64,000 nucleotides of DNA from Parabacteroides acidifaciens (GCF_003363715.1 NZ_QREV01000017.1:23897-87896); one strand, 5' to 3'; counted from the first letter of the stretch, positions 1-9,951 are shown. The notes: generated by a model not told the origin, from the letters alone. Numbers and translations: made by a program.

Positions 1-773
1 TAGGCACGGTATAAACCATAACGACCACCGTCTATAATAGCTTGAGTAGCTGTCAACACTCTTTTATAAAGATTATCCGTCGATTCCTTACTATTCTTCA
101 AGAAGCTAATATATTTTGATTTAGCAGCTTCATGCAAAGAGACACGAGCAATCATAGCATTTACCACATCCTCGGTAACACGGCCTGATTCAAAGTTGGG
201 AGCTTTCTTAATGTCTACTAAACATTCTTCCAGTTCATTAATCACAAATTCGTATACATCGGCACGAGGAGCACGAGTAAGTGCACGCGACTCGTCTACA
301 GTCAATACTTTATCCACCAAAGGTACATCCCCAAAGAAGAAAAGCATGTCATAGTAATTCAATGCACGGATGAAACGTACTTCGGCACGCATATGTGCAT
401 ATTGTTCCGGAGTGACATAATCTTTAGACAATTCCAAACCATGAAGCACATAGTTCATCTGAGCAATGGATTTGTATTTCCATTCGTCTTCCAGACCACG
501 AGAGGTGGGGCGTAAATCACCATTGGCAAAATGTTCTAACCCCCACCAAGTCGAGTTATCGGACCAAGCGTCACGAAAAGCGATGATGTTATCGCCATCA
601 CCTTGATAAGCATAATCATAACATCCGTCTACCATCATTTGGGTTTGCTTGGCGTCTTTCCACCAGGCATCTTCTGTAATTTGATCCAACGGAGGTGTTG
701 TCAGGAAGTCGTCGCATCCTGTTAAGGCAACAGTACAAAGCGTTGCCATCATGATATGTTTTAAAGTTTTCAT
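1..773 (-). CDS. SusD/RagB-family outer-membrane lipoprotein, 3' part cut off by window edge
   Basis: The gene reads leftwards from an ATG at 773 and is still open at base 1, so about 257 N-terminal residues are visible and the C-terminal half lies outside the window. It starts with a lipoprotein signal ending in a lipobox (LTGC), followed by the acidic DDFL typical of surface-exposed Bacteroidetes lipoproteins. The visible part has SusD hallmarks: DAWWKD, a long helical (TPR-like) region, and FIRALNYYDMLFFFGDVPLV. SusD proteins sit on the outer-membrane face and close over the SusC barrel to capture glycans. The SusC gene ends only 21 bp upstream, so the two are one operon. Usual family length is 500-650 residues. 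The substrate cannot be inferred. Confidence 0.93.
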   Translation of the reverse strand, partial: MKTLKHIMMATLCTVALTGCDDFLTTPPLDQITEDAWWKDAKQTQMMVDGCYDYAYQGDGDNIIAFRDAWSDNSTWWGLEHFANGDLRPTSRGLEDEWKYKSIAQMNYVLHGLELSKDYVTPEQYAHMRAEVRFIRALNYYDMLFFFGDVPLVDKVLTVDESRALTRAPRADVYEFVINELEECLVDIKKAPNFESGRVTEDVVNAMIARVSLHEAAKSKYISFLKNSKESTDNLYKRVLTATQAIIDGGRYGLYRA

Positions 774-794
774 TACAATATCTTTTTTATTCAA

Positions 795-3700
795 TTAAAA
801 CTGTAGATTTAAACCAAATGAGTACGTTCTGGACAACGGATACGTAAACGCATCAAGTGTTTCAGGGTCGTATCCGGGAGTAAAGTTACTGATGGTAAAC
901 AAGTTGTTTGCCGAGAAGTATAGACGGATATTTGATAATCCTGTTTTCTTCAACAAATCGTTCGAGAAATTATAACCAACCTGTAAGTTCTTCAAACGTA
1001 GATAACCAGCATTGATCATCCAAAAATCGGATGTCAGATGGTTGAATCCTAATGAGCTTGTAGCTTCCAATAGACGAGGATATTTAGCGTCACGATTGTC
1101 TTCAGACCAATAGTCTAACTGATGCTCGAAGGCCGGACCTTTACCTTGATCCGACAAAGGACGAATGCTGGGACCATTCAATATATAGTTACGTTTACCA
1201 ACTCCTTGCATGAAGATACTAAAGTCAAATCCTTTCCATGCACCATTCAGCGTGATACCAAACAAGTAGTGTGGATCGCGGTCGCCAAGAACCACACGGT
1301 CGTCAGTATCAATCACACCATCACCGTTCTGGTCTTTGTACTTCACATCGCCCGGCTTTGCATAACGGCGACTGTACACAGCAGAACTTTCAACCTCTTC
1401 CGGTGTTTGGAACAAACCTAAAGCTTCATAACCGTAGTAAGAGTTCATGGCAAGACCTTCAGCTGTATAACCATCTTTCCAAGGACTCGTTCCACCTAAG
1501 TCTTTTACTTCATTCTTATTATTAGACAAGTTAGCCTGTACACCATAACTGAAGTCACCAATCTTATCATTCCAACTCAATTCTAATTCCCAACCTTTGT
1601 TTTGCACCTCACCAATATTGACATTAGGTTTACCAAAACCATATTCCAATGGTACGGGAAGGCCGATCAAGATGTCTTTTGTATTCTTAATGTAGTAGTC
1701 AAAAGTTACACCCAAACGATTATCCAACATACGAGCATCGAGACCAAAGTCTAACATAGAAGTCTTTTCCCAACCCAAATCAGTGTTTCCCAGTCCACTT
1801 AAATAAGCCGACAAAATGTATTGATTCCCCAAAGCCGCATTTCCGAAGCCAATAGTTGAATAACTTGGATAAAGACCTATACCGGTAGTAGCACCCGTCA
1901 ACCCCCAAGAAGCACGAAGTTTCAAATCATCCAAATAGGTTCGTGTTTTTTCCATGAAACTTTCAGTGCTGATACGCCACGCTGCCGATACAGAGGGGAA
2001 GGTAGACCAACGCTGGCCGCTCGCCAACCGTGAAGAACCATCCGAACGCATCTTCAATGAAAGTAAGTACTTGCTTGCATAGTCGTAGTTTAAGCTACCT
2101 ATGAAAGAAGCAATTGCCCAGTGATTAGCTGTCCCCCCGTTTGACCAGTTCTCTTTCGACCCGCCATCGAGCACATGGAGAATATCGGTAGGGAATCCGT
2201 CGCGATAAGCACCCACGTGATCCCACTTTTCATTTTCTTGTTGATATCCGGCCAAGACGTCAAAGTTGTGTTCACCAAATTTCTTCTGATAAGTAAGCAA
2301 AGCCTGTAAGTTATAGTATTGGTTAAAGTCACGTCCTTCGTCCAAGGCATTTTGCCCCATATAAGTTACCTCCTGGCTGTCATAATCGGTATAACCTACC
2401 TGACGGTAGAAGGTAGTCGATTTTCCAAACTTAAAGTTCACGTTGGCAATACCTTGGAACTTCAAGGCATCCCAAATATCGTAAGTCACCTTAAAAATAC
2501 CTGATGCATCGTGAGTGTCATTCAAATTGTGACCTCTTTGGTGCAAGTCAGCCATAGGGTTGACTACCGATTTGGGGTTCATTGCATAGCTACCATCGGT
2601 ATTATAAGCGATATCGGTAGGGTTCATTTTATACACATCGATAATGATACCATCCATACCATCAACTTCGTCTTTTTGTCTCAAGATGTAACGCATATCG
2701 AATGACAAGTTCAACTTTTTAGTAAGTTGAGCATCAACGTTCGAGCGAACATTATATACTTTGTGCTGTGATTCGGGTAATGCACCTGTTTGGTAATCTA
2801 AACCAGCGCTCAAGAAATACTTCACATTCTCAGCACCACCGGTAGCCGAAATAGAGTGGCGAGTGGTGATACTATTCTCGAACATCAAGTCCACCCAGTC
2901 AGTATTACCATAATGATTAAGATCGGATCCATCAGCAAATTTTCGTATTTGTTCTTCACTATAATATTGGTTTTTACCGTCTTCCGGTTTTAAATTATAC
3001 ATAGCTTCATTACGCATACGAGCGTATTTTTCCGAGCTAACCATCTTAGGTGTTTCGGTTGGAGTGTTTATCCCCACATAGCCATTGTAACGAAAAACAG
3101 GCTTGCCTGCTTTACCACGCTTGGTAGTAACCAATATGACACCATTTGCTGCACGCGAACCGTATATAGCAGCCGAAGCAGCATCTTTCAAAACCGATAC
3201 ACTCTCAATATCTTCTACGTTCAAGTAGTTGAAGTTCTCAGCGTCAGTAGGAATACCATCAACTAACAACATTGGTGAACCACCAGAATTCAATGATGTA
3301 GCACCACGCAACTGCATACTTGCAGCTTGACCCGGACGGCCAGACTGAACGATTGACAACCCCGGTACTTGACCTTGCAATGCATCAGCCACAGAACTAA
3401 CAGGGCGATTTTCCAAAACATCGGCCTTAACAGAAGTTACCGCATTAGTCAAGTTACCTTTCTTAACAGTACCATAACCTACTACTACCACTTCGTCCAA
3501 CGATTGCATATCTTCGCGCAATGTTATATTGATTATGCTCTCCTTACCAACTTTCACGACCTGTTCATTAAAACCGATATAGGAAATCTGCAGATTGCTT
3601 CCCGTTGCAACCGTCAATGTGTATTTACCGTCCATATCCGTCACCGTTCCGTTGGTTGTTCCTTTCTCTACTACATTCGCACCAATAACCGGTTCGCCGT

Positions 3701-4142
3701 TTTCGTCCTTTACGATACCGCTTACCGTTTTCTTATTCTGTTGAACACCGGAAACAGAAGCTGACTCTGTAGAAAGAATAATTTTTTTATCCACCACCGA
3801 ATAGCGCACATTCGTCCCCGAAAAGACCGTTTCCAACACCTTGAAGATATCACTCTTCTTCGTATTCACAGAAACCCGGCGATTCAAATCGACATGTTTC
3901 GTATTGAAAAAGAACGAAAAATCCGACTGGTTTTCAATTTCATCCAAAACTGATTGGACAGTTTGATTCTGTATATTCAAACTGACAGTGGCTTTTTGAG
4001 CATAGCTGTTCGTGGCTTGAACCAAGCTGATCGAACAGAATAGTAAGAAGATGTATAACTTCATAACTCTTGGAATTTTGTTTAAGGTAAACCAAAGCGA
4101 CTCTGGTACCCAAAACAGTTGGGTATTAAAATGTTTTTGCAT
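795..4142 (-). CDS. SusC/RagA-type TonB-dependent transporter with N-terminal STN domain
   Basis: A 1115-residue TonB-linked outer-membrane transporter. The start at 4142 gives a long leader with the hydrophobic signal segment at about residues 27-48 ending ...NSYAQ; a second ATG at 4064 is possible, but long leaders are usual in STN-containing SusC proteins. Residues about 50-105 form a secretin/TonB short N-terminal (STN) domain, the part that talks to a FecR anti-sigma factor. Next come a carboxypeptidase-D-like regulatory domain (about 140-210), a region containing SLDEVVVVGYGTVKKGN, a plug domain, and a 22-strand barrel ending in SFGLNLQF with terminal Phe. The gene lies between FecR (upstream) and SusD (downstream), so a trans-envelope signalling loop controlling its own operon is likely. 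Confidence 0.96.
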   Translation of the reverse strand: MQKHFNTQLFWVPESLWFTLNKIPRVMKLYIFLLFCSISLVQATNSYAQKATVSLNIQNQTVQSVLDEIENQSDFSFFFNTKHVDLNRRVSVNTKKSDIFKVLETVFSGTNVRYSVVDKKIILSTESASVSGVQQNKKTVSGIVKDENGEPVIGANVVEKGTTNGTVTDMDGKYTLTVATGSNLQISYIGFNEQVVKVGKESIINITLREDMQSLDEVVVVGYGTVKKGNLTNAVTSVKADVLENRPVSSVADALQGQVPGLSIVQSGRPGQAASMQLRGATSLNSGGSPMLLVDGIPTDAENFNYLNVEDIESVSVLKDAASAAIYGSRAANGVILVTTKRGKAGKPVFRYNGYVGINTPTETPKMVSSEKYARMRNEAMYNLKPEDGKNQYYSEEQIRKFADGSDLNHYGNTDWVDLMFENSITTRHSISATGGAENVKYFLSAGLDYQTGALPESQHKVYNVRSNVDAQLTKKLNLSFDMRYILRQKDEVDGMDGIIIDVYKMNPTDIAYNTDGSYAMNPKSVVNPMADLHQRGHNLNDTHDASGIFKVTYDIWDALKFQGIANVNFKFGKSTTFYRQVGYTDYDSQEVTYMGQNALDEGRDFNQYYNLQALLTYQKKFGEHNFDVLAGYQQENEKWDHVGAYRDGFPTDILHVLDGGSKENWSNGGTANHWAIASFIGSLNYDYASKYLLSLKMRSDGSSRLASGQRWSTFPSVSAAWRISTESFMEKTRTYLDDLKLRASWGLTGATTGIGLYPSYSTIGFGNAALGNQYILSAYLSGLGNTDLGWEKTSMLDFGLDARMLDNRLGVTFDYYIKNTKDILIGLPVPLEYGFGKPNVNIGEVQNKGWELELSWNDKIGDFSYGVQANLSNNKNEVKDLGGTSPWKDGYTAEGLAMNSYYGYEALGLFQTPEEVESSAVYSRRYAKPGDVKYKDQNGDGVIDTDDRVVLGDRDPHYLFGITLNGAWKGFDFSIFMQGVGKRNYILNGPSIRPLSDQGKGPAFEHQLDYWSEDNRDAKYPRLLEATSSLGFNHLTSDFWMINAGYLRLKNLQVGYNFSNDLLKKTGLSNIRLYFSANNLFTISNFTPGYDPETLDAFTYPLSRTYSFGLNLQF

Positions 4143-4182
4143 AACTTTGTAGTGATCTGATTAAAAAAAATGATTTATTACT

Positions 4183-4258
4183 GCTTGTCGCCAAACAAGC
4201 GTTTTAAAGTTAACTCATTTCATCCGGGGAAATACGCCAATATTTTTCCGGATGTTTT
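4183..4258 (-). terminator. Two hairpins between fecR and susC (possible attenuator)
   Basis: The 154-bp gap between the FecR stop and the SusC start holds two inverted repeats. One is GCTTGT/ACAAGC at 4183-4200, followed on the minus strand after about 10 nt by a run of eight T. The other is CATCCGG/CCGGATG at about 4220-4253, with a T-run on the plus strand. They could partly terminate fecR transcription and so separate regulator from transporter expression, but this is inference from sequence shape. Confidence 0.4.
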
Positions 4259-4296
4259 TTCTTTAGGGAGGTCTGTTTCTCATGTTTACTTGATTT

Positions 4297-5322
4297 TTAA
4301 TAGATTTCTATCCTCGTTTTTTCATTCATGGTATCCTGCGTATCCAAATAACGCCATTTGATATTAGATGATATTTTAAAGATTTCCAATATACGTTCCA
4401 ACCGCTGGTTGCTGAAAGACCCGGTAAAAGCTTCCTTACGAAGCCGATCGTTGGATAAAACAAATGTCACATTAAACCGCTTTTCCAGCATCCGCAATGC
4501 TTCGGGTAAAGGGGTCGCCAGAAAAACGATCTTTCCGTCTTTCCAGGCTATTTCAGAGGCGCCACTCGTTTCTATCAGTTGTATCCGGGAGGAAGAGGAA
4601 TCATAGGTCAGTTTCTGGCCGGGCTTCATCAAAACAGCCGTAGACCGTTGATTCTTCATATAGTCGAAGCGGACTTTCCCTTCGATCAGTGTAGTAGAGA
4701 CAAAAGCGTCTTTTTCGAACGCTTCGACGTTAAAAGAAGTGCCCAGCACCTCTATCTTCGTTTCATGCGGGGTAGAAATAACAAAACCATGTTCCGCATC
4801 TTTCTGTACTTCGAAAAACGCTTCCCCTTGCAGGGCAACCCTTCTTTTGTCCTTATCGAAGAAAGAGGGATAAGAGAGTTTTGATTCTGAATTGAGATGA
4901 ACTCTGGTACCATCCGGCAAATCGACTGTTGTTGTCATACCCGGATTCGTTTTCACTTCAATCATTTGGGCGATTTCAACCGGACGAGGCTTCAGATTTT
5001 GTATTCCGAAAGCAATCAAAAGAGGAATAAACAAAATCGCTGCAACGCGTTGCAGCCAAGTAACCATGGTTACTTTAGCATGTTCATTGCCCTTGCTCAT
5101 CTTTTGGCAAACCGAAGACAAGGCTTTCTCCGTATCGACCGCCGACACGACCTGCATCGTATCCGTTGCTAAATAAAGGGTATGGATCTGTTTGGCAATC
5201 CGGTAGTTTTCATCCGACTGCTTTATCCATTCCTCAACCATCCGGCATTCTTCCTCTGTCGCTTCACCGGAGCAATAGCGGGGAAGAATATATTCTATCA
5301 TATTTGTATCAGGTGTTTCCAT
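4297..5322 (-). CDS. FecR-family anti-sigma factor
   Basis: A 341-residue inner-membrane anti-sigma regulator. The N-terminal about 85 residues are cytoplasmic with the usual EEW motif (EECRMVEEWIKQSD), followed by one transmembrane helix around residues 90-107 (VAAILFIPLLIAFGI). The FecR domain is at about 120-215 (PDGTRVHLNSESKLSYP, GEAFFEV), and a C-terminal DUF4974 (about 255-325) matches the STN-partner domain seen in gut Bacteroidetes. It senses the STN domain of SusC when substrate is bound and releases the ECF sigma factor. It lies upstream of SusC on the same strand, while the sigma gene is divergent at 5443. A sigma-fecR-susC-susD order on one strand is more usual. Confidence 0.93.
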   Translation of the reverse strand: METPDTNMIEYILPRYCSGEATEEECRMVEEWIKQSDENYRIAKQIHTLYLATDTMQVVSAVDTEKALSSVCQKMSKGNEHAKVTMVTWLQRVAAILFIPLLIAFGIQNLKPRPVEIAQMIEVKTNPGMTTTVDLPDGTRVHLNSESKLSYPSFFDKDKRRVALQGEAFFEVQKDAEHGFVISTPHETKIEVLGTSFNVEAFEKDAFVSTTLIEGKVRFDYMKNQRSTAVLMKPGQKLTYDSSSSRIQLIETSGASEIAWKDGKIVFLATPLPEALRMLEKRFNVTFVLSNDRLRKEAFTGSFSNQRLERILEIFKISSNIKWRYLDTQDTMNEKTRIEIY

Positions 5323-5423
5323 ACCAGTTTATCGCTTGTTTATATAGTAGACAAGAGAAACCGGAAAGATTCCTAAACAGAAGGGAATATTTTTTCAATA
5401 TTTTTTTTCTATCGCAAAAAAGC

Positions 5424-5431
5424 TATCTTTG
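5424..5431 (+). promoter_or_regulatory. -7 box of the ECF sigma promoter
   Basis: TATCTTTG matches the Bacteroidetes primary-sigma -7 consensus TAnnTTTG and lies 11 bp before the sigma ATG at 5443, implying a very short 5' leader. No convincing -33 TTTG was seen. Confidence 0.6.
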
Positions 5432-5442
5432 CGACCAGAGAT

Positions 5443-6036
5443 ATGAAAGGAGAAATACTACAAACCACAGACGAACGCTTTTTACTTTCAGCCATACAGA
5501 ATGGAGATCTAAAAGCCTATGGCATCTTGTTCAGAAGATACTATCCGATGTTGTGCGCCTATGCAACAAGGTTTGTAGAGCTGAAAGATGCCGAAGAAAT
5601 CGTTCAGGACGTAATGTTATGGTTATGGGAGACCCGGCAAACTCAAACCTTCGAAACGTCATTAAGCCAATATCTGTTCCGGACAGTCTATCACCGTGCA
5701 ATCAACCAAATCGTCCGCCACCAATCCCAATTAAGGGCAGACACGCTCTTCTACGAAAATATGCAGGAGATGTTACAGGATACAGATTTCTACCAACTTG
5801 AAGAACTGCAAAAAAGGATCAAAGAAGCAGTGGAGGCCTTGCCCCCCACTTATCGGGAGGCTTTTGTCATGCACCGCTTCGAGAATAAAAGCTACAAAGA
5901 TATTGCGGAAATCCTGCAGGTATCATCCAAAACCGTTGACTACCGAATCCAGCAGGCATTAAAACAATTGCGGATAACACTGAAAGATTATCTGCCACTG
6001 ATTTTGTTATTACTGCCCAGAAATATTCTGTCGTAA
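5443..6036 (+). CDS. ECF-type RNA polymerase sigma-70 factor
   Basis: A 197-residue extracytoplasmic-function sigma factor. Region 2 covers about residues 20-90 (LFRRYYPMLCAYATRFVE, DAEEIVQDVMLWLWE) and the region 4 helix-turn-helix about 120-180 (LPPTYREAFVMHRFENKSYKDIA, then KTVDYRIQQALKQLR). It directs RNA polymerase to the promoter of the SusC/SusD operon when released by FecR. Here it is transcribed away from fecR across a 120-bp divergent intergenic region, and its last 27 bp overlap the 3' end of the convergent GH97 gene. The C-terminus after region 4 ends in a short hydrophobic stretch (LPLILLLLP), which is common in this Bacteroidetes subgroup. Confidence 0.95.
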   Translation: MKGEILQTTDERFLLSAIQNGDLKAYGILFRRYYPMLCAYATRFVELKDAEEIVQDVMLWLWETRQTQTFETSLSQYLFRTVYHRAINQIVRHQSQLRADTLFYENMQEMLQDTDFYQLEELQKRIKEAVEALPPTYREAFVMHRFENKSYKDIAEILQVSSKTVDYRIQQALKQLRITLKDYLPLILLLLPRNILS

Positions 6037-9000
6037 ATACAACACACATCCGCTATTCCCAACCAGATCGATAGTAACCTCATTACGGTTATCCAACTTG
6101 ATATTCTTGATATCGACAACATCCTTTTTCTTTTCGGATGCCTGATAATAAAGTGTAGCGGTATAGCCTTTCTTGTTTTTCAGAAAATCAAAGGGTAAGG
6201 TGATTTGTTGCTGTTCTCCGGCATTCAACATACTAACATACCAATCGGAACCTGAGCGACGGGCGACTACAGCATATTTACCCATCTCTCCCTCCAAAAA
6301 GCGAGTTTCGTCCCATACTGTCGGGATAGAATTATAGAAACGGGTTACTGCATCTGTTTTGATCACAGATTCAGCAGAACCTGCACCACCAGCCCGTCTC
6401 GGTGATTTCTCGGGGCGATCATACCAATATACAAACTGCCAGGGGCTATAAAGAGCAACCAATTTAGCCAATTGGGCTGCACGTCCCCCCATCTTTCCTG
6501 TAACTCTTTCCGCAAAATAACAATTGGTGTAATCACCCGCTCCACAGATCATACGATTATACAACGTATAGATAGCCTGATCCAACGACGGACTTTCCTC
6601 ATCACCACGGATACCTTCCTGGGTCAGTAAATTCGGATACGTGCGCGAATAGCCCGTAGGCCTATACTCGTCATGGATATCAACCATCAATTCATATTTG
6701 GCAGCTTTGCGCACAGCTTGATGCAACCATGCTGTAGCATACTGATCACCCACATTCACAAAACCATATTTTACACCTTTAATTCCCCATTTCTTATACA
6801 AAGGCAGAATTTCATCCAGTTGCTGATGCAGTGCTTTTTTATTTACATAAACAAGTATCCCAACTCCTTTTGAATTCGCATATTCTATCACTCGAGGCAA
6901 ATCAAGCGGACCTTTCGAACGAGCCGAGTCGATCGTAACGGTAGTTGCATCCGATTTGACATCTTCTTCCGCCCCATACCAACCGGCATCAAACAACACA
7001 TAGGCAATATTGTTTTCGGCAGCAAAATCAATACAAGCCATACTGCCTGCCGTAGTTAACGTTACTTCACGAATCACCTGTCCAGGCTTGATCCAACTGG
7101 TATTCGCTATTTGATTCGGTTCATTCAAATTAAGGACGAAATAATTATTTTCGACCAATTTTCCCGGATGCCCGGCAACCATCACATAACGCCAAGGAGA
7201 TTGATAGCCAGCCATATCCAGATTAACCTTTCCAGACAGTACAGATTGTACTCCAAAGCCAGTCTCACTCTTTTCCAACTTCATGCGGGAATAATCGACA
7301 AGGGCAGCTTCCCCGATTGCCGCAAAACAATTATTGTTTACCTGAATCACCTGCGGACGATCGGCAGCCCCTCTCAACGCACTCAACTTCGTTTCGGAAT
7401 AAGCACCTTGCGCCATGCCGGTCACCCAAGTTTTACAATCTTCCTGAAACAAAAATTGCGTTTTCTCATCGGTTACTGTACGGTTCCAGAAATCCAACTT
7501 ATCGAATGCATAACGGAATGCTAATCCTTCATCATAGAGACGTACATACAAAACGATCTCTTTCCGGTTCTCATCCGACTGAAGGGTTAGTGCCACTTCA
7601 TTATACCGGTCCGTCACAACAGAACGTTCTCCGTAAATAGGATGCCAGGTCTGATCGATCGATTCTCTCTTTTGGCTGGAGACCTGCCAATTACCTTTCA
7701 TAATATTTTCATCCAAAGAAAATTGCAAAGTCTTTGCTGTTACAACTTTTCCACCATCCGTGAATAAATCGATCTCTACATTCTTTCCTCCGACTTTAAT
7801 ATCGGCCTTCATTTTCTCAGCCGGACTAACAAGCGGGAAAGTAGCTTGCTCAGAAACCCCCATGGACGGATTTTTCTTGATAACAAGACATGCTCCGCCG
7901 CCAGGAGCCAGCTTCAATGTCAGTTTATCATTGTTTGTCAGTTGTCGGGTTGCAACCTTCAGACTTTCACGGTTTGTCAGATAGTGGGCATCGTCGCCGT
8001 CCTCAATGACCTCGACAGTATATTTTCCTTTTTCCAGGAAAGAAAGAGGCAAATCTATCGTCCGTCCGGATTCATTCGTAGCGGCACCGACAAGGTAAGC
8101 TTCATCCGTTTCCCTCATCATAACGATATATTCCCCGATTTCACCAGCCAAGGTACGGCTCTCTTTCCACGGCATCTTCTGTGTAGACAGGAAGTTTAAC
8201 AATGCCGGATATTTTCGGTAATATTCAGGAATATCCGGTAAAATGGTCACACCGGAAAAAGTGATCAACGTACGGGCAGCCTCCGAAACCAATGTAGAAG
8301 GAACCGGCTGGCTCTCATCCACACGCGTCGTATGTCCGGGACGAAGATCGAACATCCCATTGTTCATATCGACCGGACCCGCAACCATATTAACAAAGAC
8401 AGTCGTCACAAATGTTTTAGGTTCGAACACATGATGTCCATCCAATTGGGCGTGGCAATATTCGCGTGTTACGGCATTCGGCCAGGTACGCATCTGTCCA
8501 TAGGGATGAACCGGACCATCATGAAAATCGACTAACAAGTGGTTTTGCGCACAAAGTTCAGTAATCTTTTTCGTCCACTGATTCTTTTCTTCCTGTGTTC
8601 CACTCATAAAGCCGTATTTAACCCCGGCAGCTCCCCACTCGCCATACTGCTTCAACGTCTTTTCTATCGGAAATTTCTTCCCTCCGACATCATTCAGATA
8701 GAGCCAGATTCCGACGCCTTTCTGTTTTCCATACCCCAACAGCCGTTGGACATCTTGTGCTTTTTCACCTTTGACCGGATCAGAATCCGATTCGAACTCA
8801 GGTCCGTACCAATTAGCATCCAATACTAAATACTTAAATCCCTGTTCAGCTGCAAAATCGACCATACGGGTCCAGGATGGATAAGACATTCCATACGTAA
8901 AACCATCCCACACAGCTCCGTTGATACGCCAGTCCCAAACTGCCAATCCTGGCTTGACCCACGAAAAGTCATAGCAAGGATCGGGATCCGGATTAAGTAA

Positions 9001-9798
9001 CTCCAACAAATGGGAATCGGTCAACGTGCCCGGAGTCGTCCCATACAAAACGACACGCCAGGCTGAAGTATACCCCGGTGACAAACAGGCAGGCTTAGAA
9101 GCAACCGAAAAAAGCGATTCGCCCCCTTTGGATTGTAAGACAAGAGGTGCTCCTGTTTCCAGGCAGGCTTCATGAATTGCCATATAATGTTTATCACCAG
9201 CCTTGACGGTCATTACCGGCAAACGGGTTCCATCTGTTTCCGTCAACTTTTCCGGTCCTATATTATGATTCTCGCCGTTATAGAACCATGCCGTATAATT
9301 CCCGGCAAAATTATAGGCAGTCAATTCGGACTGCACATTTACACGTTGCCCTTCGCCCTCCGGTATTTTATAACAGAATGCAAAGCCGTCATTATATCCC
9401 CGGACTACCAGCTGCATCCACTTCGGTTGACTGGCCGGATTCCGCAAATCGATCATCAATTCATTAAAATGATCTTCGACCACAGCCCGTTTTCCCCAAA
9501 GTGGTTTCCATTCATTCCGGACTTCCCGGTCAGAGACGTTCTCTATTTTCCAACCGGAAGAAGGAACCGTCTCCTCTGATTCCAATCGAAAGCCCAATGG
9601 AGATTCTTTGATTAGTACCTCTCCATTCACAGCAAAAGTATAGGTCAACAAACCATCATTATGCCGTTGTATCCCCATCACTAACTTTCTGTCAGGAGAG
9701 AAAACCCGGTAATGTTCTGGCTGATATTGGGCACAGGCCATATCTACACCCAGCCATACCAATAGTAGAAAAACAAGTGTTACAGATTTTTTATTCAT
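6010..9798 (-). CDS. Secreted protein with two glycoside hydrolase family 97 modules in tandem
   Basis: 1262 residues, almost twice the usual GH97 length of 640-720. A Sec signal peptide occupies residues 1-24 (ending MACAQ). Module 1 (about 25-640) has the GH97 N-terminal beta-sandwich, a TIM-barrel core with YLVLDANWYG (about 325) and VDFHD (about 423), and a C-terminal beta domain ending CLVIKKN. Module 2 (about 660-1262) repeats the plan: YVLFDAGWYG, VDIHDEYRPTG (about 1039), RTYPNLLTQEG, GDEE (about 1066) and C-terminal VLYLRQN. Both modules read KYGF (about 394 and 1009) where retaining GH97 members have the Asp nucleophile, suggesting the inverting, SusB-like class. Module 2 keeps the better match to the SusB acidic residues; module 1 is more diverged and may be a binding or regulatory module. 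GH97 enzymes cleave alpha-glucosides or alpha-galactosides. Substrate is unproven. Confidence 0.9.
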   Translation of the reverse strand: MNKKSVTLVFLLLVWLGVDMACAQYQPEHYRVFSPDRKLVMGIQRHNDGLLTYTFAVNGEVLIKESPLGFRLESEETVPSSGWKIENVSDREVRNEWKPLWGKRAVVEDHFNELMIDLRNPASQPKWMQLVVRGYNDGFAFCYKIPEGEGQRVNVQSELTAYNFAGNYTAWFYNGENHNIGPEKLTETDGTRLPVMTVKAGDKHYMAIHEACLETGAPLVLQSKGGESLFSVASKPACLSPGYTSAWRVVLYGTTPGTLTDSHLLELLNPDPDPCYDFSWVKPGLAVWDWRINGAVWDGFTYGMSYPSWTRMVDFAAEQGFKYLVLDANWYGPEFESDSDPVKGEKAQDVQRLLGYGKQKGVGIWLYLNDVGGKKFPIEKTLKQYGEWGAAGVKYGFMSGTQEEKNQWTKKITELCAQNHLLVDFHDGPVHPYGQMRTWPNAVTREYCHAQLDGHHVFEPKTFVTTVFVNMVAGPVDMNNGMFDLRPGHTTRVDESQPVPSTLVSEAARTLITFSGVTILPDIPEYYRKYPALLNFLSTQKMPWKESRTLAGEIGEYIVMMRETDEAYLVGAATNESGRTIDLPLSFLEKGKYTVEVIEDGDDAHYLTNRESLKVATRQLTNNDKLTLKLAPGGGACLVIKKNPSMGVSEQATFPLVSPAEKMKADIKVGGKNVEIDLFTDGGKVVTAKTLQFSLDENIMKGNWQVSSQKRESIDQTWHPIYGERSVVTDRYNEVALTLQSDENRKEIVLYVRLYDEGLAFRYAFDKLDFWNRTVTDEKTQFLFQEDCKTWVTGMAQGAYSETKLSALRGAADRPQVIQVNNNCFAAIGEAALVDYSRMKLEKSETGFGVQSVLSGKVNLDMAGYQSPWRYVMVAGHPGKLVENNYFVLNLNEPNQIANTSWIKPGQVIREVTLTTAGSMACIDFAAENNIAYVLFDAGWYGAEEDVKSDATTVTIDSARSKGPLDLPRVIEYANSKGVGILVYVNKKALHQQLDEILPLYKKWGIKGVKYGFVNVGDQYATAWLHQAVRKAAKYELMVDIHDEYRPTGYSRTYPNLLTQEGIRGDEESPSLDQAIYTLYNRMICGAGDYTNCYFAERVTGKMGGRAAQLAKLVALYSPWQFVYWYDRPEKSPRRAGGAGSAESVIKTDAVTRFYNSIPTVWDETRFLEGEMGKYAVVARRSGSDWYVSMLNAGEQQQITLPFDFLKNKKGYTATLYYQASEKKKDVVDIKNIKLDNRNEVTIDLVGNSGCVLYLRQNISGQ

Positions 9799-9867
9799 AT
9801 ATGTTTTTGTTGGTATTAATAATAGATTTACTTACAAAAGCCCATAATCTACCGGACAAATATAAGA

Positions 9868-9905
9868 ACAAAAAGGGAGGTTTCCATCCCGGAGACCCCC
9901 CTTTA
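9868..9905 (-). other. Hairpin 5' of GH97, downstream of the efflux operon (likely terminator of tolC)
   Basis: On the minus strand, AAGGGGGGTCTCC and GGAAACCTCCCTT form an imperfect stem followed by a short T-run, 46 bp after the TolC stop at 9952. It fits a factor-independent terminator for the five-gene efflux operon. The rest of the 153-bp gap contains an ATGTGTCTA direct repeat at about 9921-9940 and nothing else recognisable. Confidence 0.65.
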
Positions 9906-9951
9906 AACAAACAATCAACAAATGTGTCTAATGTGTCTAACCTAAATAATG

